Position numbers and translations under genes: made by a program. This document shows positions 1 through 10,940 of a stretch of 60,000 bases of DNA, in pieces. Within the stretch, counting starts at the first letter, position 1, and each line of letters starts with the position of its first letter. This DNA is from Branchiostoma floridae (taxonomy: Eukaryota > Chordata > Leptocardii > Amphioxiformes > Branchiostomatidae): NCBI RefSeq assembly GCF_000003815.2, contig NC_049981.1, positions 18,277,041-18,337,040 on the forward strand. The letters run 5' to 3'. A model generated the notes under the pieces. It made no database searches. It was not told the DNA's origin and saw only the letters and a list, made by a program, of their open reading frames with translations.

Positions 1-321
1 GAAAGTCACAGAACCTTATGATATGAGAGATTTGAGAAAAATATCCCATCCCGTCATTTTGATAACGTTACATAAGACTATGTAACGTTACAGAGGCCAG
101 ATTGCTAGTTGTCCTTCCTTGAACCAAATGAAAGTCTCAAAGGGCAATTCTGAGGCTATCCTAAAAATGATCCAAGTTACTGTAAAAGCAGAAATCTTAG
201 TGGCAGTATGCAGTGACCACTTAACCACAAACTCAAAACCACCAGTGTCCACACATTTTTGTCCTTTCTTCTCCCCTAGTGTTACAAGAATCATTTAAAA
301 GACACTCTAAAAGATACAAAC

Positions 322-1020
322 CTTAATACCACTCCCTCCTGGTTCTTCAGCAGGAGGACCTTTCAACAGTGTTGATTCTAAAAGAAGAGATACATGTATA
401 ACAGTAACATTACAATGTATGATAAAGTACTGTAAATGCATTTAAGTTCGCGGAGATTTAATATTGCGGTAGCGGGGAAATGGACTTTTCGTAGTGGTTC
501 TAATTTCGCGGTAGCACCATACACTGTAGTCTCTTACTGTTATGGATAAATGTTCGCGGTGGTTTTAAATTCACCGCGAAAACTGCAAACATTAATCCAC
601 CATGAAAGTTTCTGCATTTATAGTATCTTCTACCAGGAGAAATCAAACAGTGTGAAAATTGATTTTCCACAAACCCTGTAAAGCTTTAAGATGACCTTAT
701 GCATGATATCAATGTTATATTAAATACGAAGTTGTAGGTGTTGCTTTGTTAATGGCCACAGAAAGGACTAAATTTTCTTTCTTCCTTTTCCTGCAATACA
801 TGTATCATGACAAGATGGCATTGACGTAATGGTAGGGTGCTTGGTCCAGACCCCAAAGGGCCTTGGTTCATATTAGCAGGTAAAATAAAGTTGACATATA
901 GAATGTACTGATCTAGGACTCACCTGGGGTTGCATGTTTGCTGTTGTTGGGCTTTTTCAAACTATTGCCATTACTGCCTTCACTGCTGTCACTGGCTCCT
1001 TTCTCATCACCATTGGACAT
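322..1020 (-). CDS. Partial gene, first two coding exons, product unknown
   Basis: Two minus-strand exons with good splice signals join in phase. Exon A runs 1020 to 924: ATG at 1020-1018, then 32 codons plus one base, ending at CCAG|gtgagt. A pyrimidine-rich acceptor (ttgctgttcatcag) ends at 1025, so a 5' UTR exon probably lies to the right. Exon B runs 377 to 322 after the acceptor tctcttcttttag and ends at AAG|gtttgt in phase 0. The joined N-terminus is 51 residues, begins MSNGDEKGASDSSEG and ends GGSGIK. It is hydrophilic and rich in Ser, Asn, Gly, Lys and Pro, which fits a disordered cytosolic or nuclear N-terminus with no signal peptide. I see no next exon in the leftmost 320 bases, so the gene runs off the window. 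I do not recognise the protein. Splicing is inferred only from signals and matching phase. Confidence 0.5.
440..600. repeat. MITE-like inverted repeat with TTCGCGGT motifs
   Basis: TTCGCGGT-type motifs recur at about 447, 507 and 553. At 553-580 the motif is palindromic: TTCGCGGTGG, a TTTTAAAT spacer, then TCACCGCGAA. It sits in the intron between the two exons of the left-edge gene. Weaker relatives (gtggtttaa and aaaaccactgtgaa) occur near 26795-26900 and 38285-38330, so this looks like a dispersed family rather than a unique site. Confidence 0.45.
815..890 (+). repeat. Possible degenerate tRNA-derived SINE fragment
   Basis: The stretch reads like an eroded pol III promoter: an A-box-like part (gtaatggtagggtgcttgg) followed 30-40 bases on by a B-box-like part (ccttggttcatatta). 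A similar tail (gaggtcctggtttcgagtg) occurs near 48745. No cloverleaf can be folded. The call is weak. Confidence 0.25.
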
Positions 1021-1106
1021 CGTGCTGATGAACAGCAAGGGAAATATAATGATGTGTCAGAAGTCATGGAAAATGGTATATGCATCCAAGAATTATGCCT
1101 GCAAAT

Positions 1107-1126
1107 GATTGATTGATTGATTGATT
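1107..1126 (+). repeat. (GATT)5 microsatellite
   Basis: Five perfect GATT units, upstream of the first coding exon of the left-edge gene. Confidence 0.9.
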
Positions 1127-1476
1127 CAAGAATTATAATGTTAAAAAGCAAGAAAATCAGAAGTCAGCAATCAAACTTCAGATAAACACAGTGGCACATC
1201 AATAGAAAGAAATACAAGTTAATTCAAAGATTTACAATAAATTTGTTAGATCTATGTCCTTCCTCAAATGACTTAATTGTAATCCTTAAATTGAATGGGA
1301 ACAAGATTTCTGGGCTTGAAGAATTTGTGTGGAAAAAAATTGTGCGAGAAAAATTTGCGTTCTTGAACTAACAAGGCAACATTCTTTTAAAAATGCACAC
1401 TTGGACCTTATAATGAAGGCAATTCTTGGGGGGGAGGGGGCTTTTTTATTTGCACGCTCGCATCTGTTTGGGGGTT

Positions 1477-1525
1477 CCCAGTCGATGCCATCCATATAAT
1501 CAAATCAGCGTGGCCTAATCTGAAA
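1477..1525. repeat. Dispersed repeat, copy 1 (partner at 19957-20005)
   Basis: About 45 bases containing catccatataatca and gtggcctaatct match 19957-20005 with only a few differences, same orientation. The match stops sharply on both sides, which suggests the end of a dispersed element. The element type is unknown. Confidence 0.5.
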
Positions 1526-2199
1526 ATATCATTTTTCATGTTGTGTCGTATTATAGTATCCCTCTACAGAGCTCGTATGGCACCATATGTTCTCATAATT
1601 CTTCAGCCCAAATGATTCATACTGACCAGAAACTGAGAAAGACCTGAGAACAAAAACAATCATCATAGTCATAGATAGAAGAATTAATATCCATATGGGA
1701 ACTGTTTTGTACAACATTGAAAAGCTTCCTGGTCATATCTTCATTGAAATAACGTTATCATCGTCTGGATCGAGGGGGAAATGGCCTTGGATCGAGGGGG
1801 AAATATCAATATGATAATAAAATATAATGGAGAAACATATCAGTCATGTTACCAGTTGATCCTAAATTTGGCAATGCAAAACGTCTAAATATTGCCAGAC
1901 GTTTAATGTCCTTCCTACTGACCTTTCTTAGAGCGCGGTTTCTTGTCCGAGTTGAAGTCAGGTCACTTGTTGTCTTGCAGAAAGCCTTTTCAGGCCGGTA
2001 GGAAGACACTTTCTGGTTCAACAGGTTGGACAGGCACAGAGTCTCCTCACTTGTTGTCGGCTCCCTGCATGACTTAGTCTATTCTAATCACGTGGTTTGA
2101 GACTTTGAACTCCCATAGCTCGTGGCTGACAAGTTTATAACAACGTTAGGCTACCTTTTACCCTTTGTACTTGCACATCTTGTGACTCCTGACGTTAGG

Positions 2200-2525
2200 A
2201 CAAACACCATGAAATAGTAGGTCAGCGACCCGAAACTTTGTAACCCGGAAGTAAAACTGAGGGATCAGCTGCAGATTCCGTCAAGGGGCGTGGTCATTTC
2301 CAAGCAGATGTTAATCTCGGCTTTTTTTGGACGTTTTTTGGCTATCGGAGTGTAAGATTATTTGTAAGGTTCTGAAATGGGTCATAAAATTTGATGTCCG
2401 ATTCATAGCCCCTACTGTAGTGTATATAACCTTTTATCACCTCTGCTTGTAGAGTCACTCGGGGACTTGCCTATGTGCGGTTGGCAACTTCCAGCCGGTG
2501 GAAAGTACCCAGGAAATTCAGCAAT
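2200..2525. promoter_or_regulatory. Candidate divergent promoter with ETS site and a possible plus-strand exon
   Basis: A perfect ETS-type motif CCGGAAGT is at 2245-2252 in CpG-bearing sequence, placed suitably for an untranscribed start of the minus-strand gene at the left edge. On the plus strand there is a TATATAA at 2423-2429, an acceptor-like ctctgcttgtag ending at 2452, and a strong donor (CAAT|gtaagtaa) at 2525. All three frames of 2453-2525 are open, so it may be a 5' UTR exon. No partner exon was found. Confidence 0.25.
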
Positions 2526-2969
2526 GTAAGTAACCTTAGCACACTGCAAGTAAATATTATAGAGGACATCTTTTACAGACGCCAAATCCAATACGAAGGA
2601 AAACAGCAACTGTGAAGTGGGCAAAGGCAACAAGACCGCTAAAAACTCCTTGATAAAATGCAATGGGTACTGATACAGAAGCGTCGCCTTGCGGACAAAA
2701 TTATTATTACCATTATTCCACGTAGAAATATTTCAATCTCTTATCTACGATTGGTCAATTTGATAATGTCTTAAGCATTTTCATTGGTACAGATGATACC
2801 CACGTTAATCAATGTTAGCGTATAAATCTAACATCTGTGGTACATTTTACGCTGTTGTTAAATTTCTGTCATTGGTTATCTTTGTCCAATCATATTAATG
2901 ATAGACCTCGCGTTAGCCAAACAGCTCCAAATGTTCTCTTCCTTATGTGAACGAAAACCATCCTCCTAC

Positions 2970-3033
2970 GCAGGGACATCAAACGGCGAAACCGCCTGTC
3001 TGGATGTGTGGTTTCGCTGTTGGATGTCCCTGC
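2970..3033. repeat. Hairpin: 24-bp inverted arms, 16-base loop
   Basis: Arms 2970-2993 and 3010-3033 are complementary at 22 of 24 positions (gcagggacatc... against ...gatgtccctgc). This is a very short foldback element or MITE remnant. No target-site duplication is obvious. Confidence 0.7.
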
Positions 3034-3137
3034 ATTTTTATTTTCGATCACTAACGGTCACTGATAGACCGTAAGCAATTAAAAAGTTGGAAGGGTCGCG
3101 AGGCAACATCAAATCTTGCGAACAGTGTTAGATAGCC

Positions 3138-3374
3138 GTGTTGACAGTTGTAGGTTTTCTTGCTGTGTTGACAGTTGTAGGCTTTCTTGCTTAAGGTCGC
3201 TACTGCTAGGTGTATGAAGTGATTCCTGCATTCATTCGTTGTCCACATAAGTCAAATTTACCTGTCCTTGGTGCTGAACACCATCAGCGCATATGTAAAC
3301 ATTAACAAACTTGTCCCTAGAACTGCACATTTCTCACCTATAGGGGGGTATACCTGTCCTTGGTGCTGAACACC
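3138..3374 (+). repeat. Two local duplications: 27-bp tandem pair and a 24-bp direct repeat 92 bp apart
   Basis: A 27-bp unit (gtgttgacagttgtagg then ttttcttgct) occurs at 3138-3164 and, with one change, at 3165-3191. Separately, tacctgtccttggtgctgaa plus cacc occurs at 3259-3282 and 3351-3374, both followed by a cataagta-like tail. Confidence 0.7.
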
Positions 3375-3834
3375 CACATAAGTAAACGCATCTCTCCATG
3401 CATAGTGCATACACATGATGGGCCATTCCCCTAATCATATACAACATAGCGTGTTGCAATCACTGGGCGCTAAAGTCAGGAGAAAAGTCATAGTTCTTCT
3501 CGCACTAAGTGCAGGTAACTCTCTCAGGGAACTCTCAGAATTTCCAATAAACTAGCTACATGTACTCTCTAGTCGGCCTGAAGTTCTCGTTTCTTGAGCA
3601 ACGCACGGCGGTTAGACTACAGTTGCGTACCTTGTCATGCGATGGAATAACAACCCGCTCAGCAGCTAATATAACAGGTATTGGCTTGTCTACGGGTAGA
3701 ACGGGCCGTACAATTCCTTCTGTTTGCCTATACTTGAAGTTATAAATAAGTGCTCTGCGTGCGAAAGTCCGGATATCAGGATCATGTAGTGAACAGCTAG
3801 TCAAACTTTCCATTTTGCTATTCAAACTTGTCAG

Positions 3835-3895
3835 TAATGTGAAAGGTCCACCTGTCACAGTCTGTGAAAAATGGCCTTCTTGGCCGATATTACGA
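3835..3895. repeat. Dispersed repeat, partner of 7044-7098
   Basis: cacctgtcacagt, tgtgaaaa and ttcttggccgat appear here in the same order as at 7044-7098. In the 7-kb copy the block is preceded by a tRNA-like A box (tagtccagtggttagca), so both may be pieces of one tRNA-derived SINE. Confidence 0.4.
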
Positions 3896-4019
3896 GGCTT
3901 GCTTAACTTGAATGTGTGATGAAACAATTAAACCTTAGAGAGTAACGTTCTCTCCCTACTTTAGGGTCGACATGACAGAATAATCAACGGTCAACTGTCT
4001 TCCCCCGCTTTAACCCAAG

Positions 4020-5900
4020 AGAGACCTCTTGCGAGTATGCGTCATCATGACATAGGGCTTACTAAAGTAAAACGTTATGGGTTTTAACTTTCCAAAAATG
4101 GATAAAAGATTAAACATTTACTTAATAGAAACACTCACATCACTTGAGTACGGCATTATTTCCGGATATTTCGTGTATTTTAATCTTCAGTAAGAAAGTC
4201 ATGTTTTCGGGTACGCGCCTTTGTGTGTCTGTATGTCTGTGTGTTTGTAAAACAGGATAACTCGAGAAGTCATGGAGGGTTAAATCATGATGCCCTAGTT
4301 GTTTTTCTTCTTTGATATTTCTTGATATGGACATGCTGCATATATATGGTCGTTACTTTTTAAAGACAGGTAGCTCTTGGGCAGAGAACAAGCTGTAGGT
4401 CTTTATTTACATTTAAGTTAACGATGAAAAAGTACAATTCGGCTGATTTCCATGCTAGGACTTCCAAACATATGGCATACGTCATTTAAAGAGAGAAGGC
4501 TATCATTTTTGTATGCTCACAATGCACATATAACGCTAAAATTTTCGGTATTGCTGCTACACACTACAAACGAATTGGTAAAATATGTCAAGCATAATCA
4601 AAGAAAAGCTTAGAACCTTGATACATATTTCCGTTCTTCATTCACGTCCTCTTTCCCTTTAGTCGACTTGGCCACTAGATGGAAAACCCATCAAGTGTAA
4701 ATGATTTTCAGGCCAACGGGTGAGGCAAAATAGGATCCAACTCAACATGCAGAGGCCCAGGTATGCCAGAATCTCTGCTTGTTTACATGCATTGTTTGGC
4801 ATCATGGGTTTGGTGTAACTTAAACCTGCTGTAAATATGCCGCACAAATAGGCAAAACACATTCGGCTCTATACTTTTCATTCAGACTCTGTCACCCCAC
4901 TGCCATGTCATGCCACAGGTTTTGTCCTCTAGGAGGACGTGTGTCTGGAAAACTAGACTGAAGTTATAAGAACTATAGGAACTAAAAATTACGATCATAG
5001 CATGTTCAGAACACGGGAAATTCCAAAGTTCGACCACTGCCGATAACACAACCTTCTTATCGAAGGTAATGAAGAACTTTATTATATGCTTTTGCCCAAC
5101 TGAGTTAGGAATAGGCCACAACAAAGACATGCAAACAAACGCAATGTTTACTACGTTTTAGGAGAATGGTCGTCTAGAGAATATAGGATTGTATATCAAA
5201 GCTATAGTCGGCTTATCAAACCGCATGAGGAATTTTTCATTAAAGCCATGGGTTCCTGCGCACTCAGAAGGAACACAAAAATTCGTCCCGAGGTCATGTC
5301 GTAACTTTAGGCCCAGGAAATAAATGTTTTGTTTCCGGTTATGGTCCTGAAAGAATAGGATCGGTTGGTAGGGATCTATTTTTTGATTTCGGTTGAAATT
5401 ATCTAACAAAATGATACAACAATCTAAAACGGGAACGCATCCCGACACTGGCATCATAGTGTAGTTATACAGATATATATTTACATCGTACAAGCACAAG
5501 TATCTTAATAAAGTGAACAAAGAAGTACAATGTTTACTACACAATCAGAGTGTGAAACAATGTTGCAGCATTGGTTACAGCAAGTAAGTAAGTAAATTTG
5601 CAAGACTGCTTGGATTCTATTTTGAATTTCCATATTGATGTATATGTCAGATCGAAAATTTTATGTCACTTTCCAGCTGTCGACAAAAAAGGCATGCGTC
5701 GGCAGGTTGTTGCTAGGGCCTGTCGGGTATACGGAAACAACGATGTTCCTTAGGCCTTAGGCCGCACTGATTTGGTTATATGGATTATATCCTCTGGGGA
5801 CACCAAAAGCTAATGCGACCGTGCGATGCCTTCATAATGCCTTCATTATGAAATCTATGTGGTCAGAAAGGTTGAACAAATGACTAAAGTGTATGGTTTA
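4020..5900. other. No gene recognised
   Basis: AT-rich sequence with chance-length open frames only. Bases 4215-4290 hold a gtgtgtctgtatgtctgtgt then ataactcgagaag segment of a type that recurs, eroded, near 36384, 41790 and 53150, so it is probably an old dispersed repeat. Confidence 0.4.
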
Positions 5901-5959
5901 CCGAAAAATACTCAATGAGATTCTTCATCTTTGCTCTTTCACAATCCTCTTCTTTTACC

Positions 5960-6160
5960 TTTGAATTGTCTTTGGCATTCTATCATTAGCTTCGTTTTCC
6001 GATGTTTTTTTCGCAAACTAGGGCATATATTTGCTCGTTTTGTAGCTGCTTTGTACTATTTACAGTGTGTACAAACGTTTTTGGACACGGCCGAAAGTGA
6101 TGTGCGCGCGGATGTACTCCGTACAATTGGATCAAGATGGCCTTACATCTAAAAGCGTGT
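5960..6160. repeat. Dispersed non-coding repeat, partner of 42490-42660
   Basis: Ordered short matches (tttgctcgttttgtagctg, atttacagt, gcgcgcggatgta, atcaagatggcctta) align with tttgctcattttacagctg, atttgcagt, gcgcacgcatgt and atcaatatggtctta near 42520-42650. The two copies are old and carry no shared reading frame, so the apparent ORFs here are not genes. Confidence 0.5.
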
Positions 6161-6484
6161 GGATGCGATCAAGGAAGCACGTCACCGTACAAGGTCACGG
6201 TGAGAATTTTAATCAACGGACCTCGAGCTCGTTTCCCTCCAACATCATTCAAACCAGTCCGATTCGTGAAAACGTGGAATGTCGTCTGTTTATAACAAGA
6301 CTGACTTTTGGCATCTGGAACAGTTTCCGGTACCTTTTACGCACACATGTGAGTTACTGTATCCAGGTTTATTGGGAACCACAGTGTTGCATATGAATTA
6401 AAATGTAAAATGATTGAAATTATGAAGAAAAAGCAAGATTTTCAGTGATAAATGGATGTTCATTTGACGCAGCATAAGTAACAT

Positions 6485-6815
6485 ATTGTGAACTAGAGTT
6501 CCACGACCCCATGCCTTCGCTAAATGGTTTTAATCTTTAGGACTGGTATATTATGTGTGTTTCTCACAAATTATGCAAATATTTTACATAAATTGTAAGT
6601 TGATAATTCTCCACTCAAATAACAGAAGGTGTCAGTCATATCTGAAGACAGAAGGCTATGGTACATTTTCCTTATTATTCATGCAAATGAGGTCCTCATT
6701 TGCAAAATTTGTATTCAATGATGTTCATCTTCACGTAATTTCCAAATTTTACAAGTACGAAATTCCCGTCATTTACCATTATGGAATTATAGCATTTTCT
6801 CATTAACTGTGCAGA
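6485..6815. repeat. Dispersed non-coding repeat, partner of 46030-46315
   Basis: Starts with actagagttccacgacc and ends with aattatagcattttctcatt; 46045-46305 has actagagttcgccgacc and aattatagaatttctcatt at matching spacing, with aaattcccgtcatttacc against aaattcccaacattcgcc between them. The family is AT-rich and non-coding. Confidence 0.5.
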
Positions 6816-7004
6816 CTTTGTCTACAATTTTCATCTATCAATGTTCTTTTTATGTGTTACAAACATCACAGGTTGAAATAGTCATGAAAAAAGCGCTACA
6901 CCACACCACAAACCTTCGGTCCAAAAGGGCTGGTTTTTGGCATCATATTCCTGTGAACAAGAATTGATTCATTTCTTGTTTGCCAAATGTTTACCGTTAT
7001 GATA

Positions 7005-7102
7005 GCATACGTAGTCCAGTGGTTAGCAGCCGTACTCTGGAACGTTCACCTGTCACAGTGTGTGAAAAGCGGATTTGGACCTTTCTTGGCCGATGGGCTG
7101 CT
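7005..7102 (+). repeat. Candidate tRNA-derived SINE head
   Basis: gtagtccagtggttagcagc is close to a tRNA A box; it is followed by the dispersed block shared with 3835-3895. It abuts the left arm of the foldback at 7103, which may have inserted into it. Confidence 0.35.
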
Positions 7103-8308
7103 AAAGGTCCCCTCTCACTTGACGTGCGGCATGCTTGCGGCATTGCTGCGTTCGTTCACTGCGGCACTGTTGTGTTAATTTCGCCGATTTTGTCTTGCAC
7201 TCACACTGACGTGCGGCACTGTTGCGTTTCTAGACTAAATGAACATGTTATTGACAATTGCAGCGTTGTCAATTTATGAAAAATCACCGTAAAATGATGA
7301 GAATGCCCCAAAATGAGATTTATAATGAAAAGATTTCCCTTATGATAATGAATTATATGGTACATATGCTATAAATAACCTTGAAAGACTTTTACAGTAA
7401 AGGAAATGACCCAAATGAACGGACACGAACTATATACCAGATTTCACTCGATGTGTACGTTTTGCACCATGTGTAATTATGTATGTTTATATGTTTATTC
7501 ACCAATTTTGCAAATTTCTAAAATGAAAATGTTTGATATTTCATACTTTTTTTGTATGACGCTGAGTATTTTCATTGTCGGCGGATGGCTTGCCAGCCTA
7601 TTGATGTCTAAGTCTATCATATTGTAAAAAGTGAGAAAAATATGGCCCATCGGTTGAATGACTGCAATTTTGTATTTTATCGGCGGCAGGCTACCAGCAA
7701 TGATTAGCTTGTAACGTTATAACGCAAACGCAAACTCGTTATCATCCAACATAAATAAATTNNNNNNNNNNNNNNNNNNNNNNNNNNNNNNNNNNNNNNN
7801 NNNNNNNNNNNNNNNNNNNNNNNNNNNNNNNNNNNNNNNNNNNNNNNNNNNNNNNNNNNNNNNNNNNNNNNNNNNNNNNAAAGATGTATTTTTAAGTTAA
7901 CTCTGAATACGGATACGTTTTGTGGAATTCGCAGTGTTTTTACTGGATCGAAAACCACTGTAAAATTATTAGAAATGCATCTAAAATAGTTTTTCGGTGA
8001 TAAAAGGATGTTTACTTTTGATTCTTGGTGTGAAATAGGCAAAATATATCATTGATACTGTTTGGGGCATGATGGCGGCACTGTTGCGGCACCGTTGCGG
8101 CACTGTTGCGGCACTGTTGCGGCATCTTGCCACTTGCGTTATTTTTAAACTTTTTAAAAAACGTCGCGCTTGCTTGCGGCACTTCTAGGTTTGCTTGCGG
8201 CACCTCTAGGTTTGCTTGCGGCACCTCTAGGTTCCGTGGCGGTACATCTGCGCTTTCGAACGCAGCAATGCCGCAAGCGTGCCGCACGTCAAGTGAGAGG
8301 GGGCCTTT
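7103..8308. mobile_element. Foldback/MITE-type element with 52-bp terminal inverted repeats
   Basis: Left arm 7103-7154 (aaaggtcccctctcacttga, then a GC-rich part ending ctgcgttcg) is the reverse complement of right arm 8257-8308 with about two mismatches. The inside carries repeats built from the same ttgcggcac core: four 11-bp units (gcggcactgtt) at about 8072-8117 and three 21-bp units (gcttgcggcacctctaggtt) at 8172-8234. On the minus strand these give a periodic NLEVPQA peptide, which I regard as a by-product. No transposase is visible. A 118-base gap lies inside. Confidence 0.7.
7762..7879. other. Assembly gap (118 N)
   Basis: Run of N inside the 7103-8308 foldback element. Confidence 0.99.
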
Positions 8309-8640
8309 AGCTAGTGTGACGAAGTACAGTACCTCACTGTGCTGCTCACCCGACATACCTTACCGTCACGGACTACTGGAAAGGGTTACAGTCCTTTGGA
8401 CGGCGGGAGTTCATTGTGCTTGTCGAAAAGAGCTATAGGGAATTTCCCCCGTAATGTTACAATGAACCTGCAAATACTGTACATAGCGTTTGTCTTCTGT
8501 GTCATGACCAGTGGAAGAGTAGCTAAACTAGTTCGAGATCACTATGACGTTCTTTCACCGAAATGAAGGTATTTTTGGGCTTCCTGTCAATACTACTTAT
8601 GTGGGCGAAGCCACACATTTAGTATTCTCTACAGATATTC

Positions 8641-8935
8641 CAACCGGAAATCAGAAAAAATGGAAGCTGTAAACATGCACTCCACGTTTCAAGCTTTTTG
8701 ATTGGCTTACAGTCGCACTTTCTCGGTTTTACGTCAGAGGTGAACCTATCAACGCACAGAACACAATCGGCATCGACTTTGATAATAACCAATCAGAACT
8801 CAGAAAAAATGGAAGCTGTCAACATATACTCCGCGTTTCCAGCTTTTTGATTGGGACAAAGTCGCGGACTGTCTCGGGTGTACGCAGAACTGAACCAATC
8901 AACGCACAGGACACAAAATGGCATTCGGCATGCAG
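8641..8935 (+). repeat. Tandem duplication, two ~149-bp units
   Basis: tcagaaaaaatggaagctgt starts at 8651 and again at 8800, a period of 149. The similarity continues through ctttttgattgg, agtcgc, ctcgg and caacgcacag. Unit 2 ends just before the ATG at 8918, so the duplicated unit could be an upstream or promoter segment. Confidence 0.75.
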
Positions 8936-9082
8936 TTTGACAATACTTTCGCAGCTGAGACGACCAAACAGGCGCTCAAGGAAGAAGTTGCCCGCCATGG
9001 AATGAACGAGATTGATAAATTTTCACACAAAAACGTTATCTTCAGAAAATTGGACCTTGGAATCTTGCAAATTCAACGGTGA
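8918..9082 (+). CDS. Short ORF (54 codons), unknown; possible first exon
   Basis: ATG at 8918 in a good context (acaaaATGg) opens 54 codons ending TGA at 9080-9082. The peptide starts MAFGMQFDNTFAAETTK and continues with a Lys/Glu/Arg-rich, helix-like stretch; composition is protein-like and unlike the surrounding AT-rich DNA. It follows directly on a tandemly duplicated upstream unit. It could be the first exon of a longer gene, a small protein or a gene fragment. I do not recognise the family and see no downstream partner exon. Confidence 0.3.
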   Translation: MAFGMQFDNTFAAETTKQALKEEVARHGMNEIDKFSHKNVIFRKLDLGILQIQR

Positions 9083-9393
9083 ACGGACGTGTTCACGCAA
9101 CGCAATACATTTGTATACCTGTTAAAACGTGTGTTTGTAACATGTTGTTGCACTGGCTCAGTGGTATTATTCACGCGTGATAAACCAACGCTCCGGTAAC
9201 GAATCCGTGGACAGATAATGTTTTTTTAATTTTTTTTTTCTTTTTGCTGCATTTTCGCGAAAATGTTGCCTTTATTGTTGCTTCTTTTCTTGCTATTTTT
9301 GCTTTCTTTTTTTTTTTTTACTTTTGGCAGAGACACTCGTTTCATTTCGTTTCACTTAATGTATTTTGCCAGGAATGTATATATATGTATACA

Positions 9394-10940
9394 GGGTTTT
9401 CGGAAAACCCTGTCCAGTCCAAACAGGGAAATGGGGCGGAAAACCCTGTCCAGTCTGAAAAGAGGGTCTGCATAGGGGTTCCTGGCAATGCTTAAAACTA
9501 TTACTTCAGACAGCACCTACACTAAACTGATACACATAACTATAGAATCGGCAGCATAATGAGCGGTCTGCCTAAATACCACAAACGACCACAAACGACT
9601 CGGAAATACCACAAACGACTCTAAAATGCAGTGTATATGGGTCAAAGACCTTGTGTGGCGCTCTGGAGACATTGTTTACATATTTATGAATTTACAAAAT
9701 GCAGCAAGTCCTGCGTATTCACCAGTTATTTCAAGTTAGTCCGCCGGTTTCAAGTTTCAAGATCNNNNNNNNNNNNNNNNNNNNNNNNNNNNNNNNNNNN
9801 NNNNNNNNNNNNNNNNNNNNNNNNNNNNNNNNNNNNNNNNNNNNNNNNNNNNNNNNNNNNNNNNCGATTCATGTTGGATCGCCCGTGCTAGGAGTCTGCA
9901 TGGGGAAGTTCTCGATACCTTCCACGGCTCCATAGACGACAGGACGATAAAACTATGGACGCTGTTGGTTCATAGATTATAGCATGGCACTATTCTATCA
10001 TTGTCAACTTATAAAACTTGTATACTAAGTGTTTTTCAGCCTCAAATGCAGGCACGCATTCATTGACAGCGCAGAATCGCTTCGATCTTGAAACCGGCGG
10101 ACTTACTCGAAATAACTGGTGAATACGCAGGACTTGCTGCGTTTTTTAAATTCATAAATGTGTAAACAATGTCTCCAGAGCGCCACACAAGGTCTTTGAC
10201 CCATATACACTGCACTGCTAGAGTCGTTTGTGGTCGTTTGTGGTATTTCCGAGTCGTTTGTGGTCGTTTGTGGTATTTAGGCACACCCCATAATGAGTGA
10301 TCCAAAGGTACAACATGCACACAAAGTCAGTTCTGTCAAATGCAAAGTACCAAATTAACACTTATCTGGTGGGACATGAGGGGAGAGAATTACACCCATT
10401 GTCCATCAAACAATGGATAACTTGAATGTCCATCAATTTCGGGTTGTTAAATAGTGGCAATACATTACAAAGACAGGCTTTGAAAGGTTTTCTTTGAATG
10501 ATAAGTGTGCAGTACTCATTTTGAGAGCTGGTCTGTTTAAATCCTGGTTTAAGAATGACCTTAGTACACAATGTTAAAACATTACATATATTTTGCAATG
10601 CACTACAATAAAGCCGAGATGGCATTTTTCAAACCCTAGTACAAGTTGTGAGCTGTATAGAACTATGTATCCTTTTAGAAATAATGTGTTTTATTTGCAA
10701 AATTATGCCGTAAGGCTAATAGCATGTTCAGTCTCAAAGAGTAGAAGTTTTTTATATGATGCACAGAAGTAACAATGATGGATGATTTTTGTTATAATTT
10801 TGCTTAGCCATATTAAAGATAAAAAATGTTGTTGTATACTAGTACTTAGTAGCTTACAACGTATATCCCCATGTAGACCCTCTTTTCAGACTGGACAGGG
10901 TTTTCCGCATTCCGGACTGGACAGGTTTTTCCGAAAACCC
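9394..10940. mobile_element. Nested foldback element (outer ~75-bp and inner ~210-bp inverted repeats)
   Basis: Outer arms: 9394-9478 and 10867-10940. Both contain gggttttcgg, cggaaaaccctgtccagtc and gaaaagagggtct; the left arm has a short internal insertion. Inner arms: 9556-9764 and 10078-10293, almost perfect inverted copies that include taccacaaacgaccacaaac, gtcaaagaccttgtgtggcg and gtattcaccagttattt. The gap between outer and inner arms is about 78 bp on the left and about 570 bp on the right, so this may be one element inside another. No transposase gene is visible. Confidence 0.75.
9765..9864. other. Assembly gap (100 N) at the inner palindrome
   Basis: Run of exactly 100 N beginning at the inner end of the left palindrome arm. 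Confidence 0.99.

Noticed and set aside
3121-3190. CRISPR-like array
   Set aside because: Only two adjacent 27-bp units, no spacers, and the window is clearly animal DNA.
3556-3927. 123-codon minus-strand ORF with a protein-like stretch (MESLTSC..., then PVDKPIPVILAAERVVIP)
   Set aside because: No acceptor or partner exon, part of it overlaps a dispersed repeat, and ORFs of this length are expected by chance in 60 kb. It might be an eroded retroelement piece, but I cannot support that.
5158-5544. 128-codon minus-strand ORF
   Set aside because: No family motif, no splice context, and the length is within chance expectation.
8012-8438. ORFs on both strands with periodic NLEVPQA and FACGTSR peptides
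   Set aside because: They are translations of the 21-bp tandem units in the foldback element.
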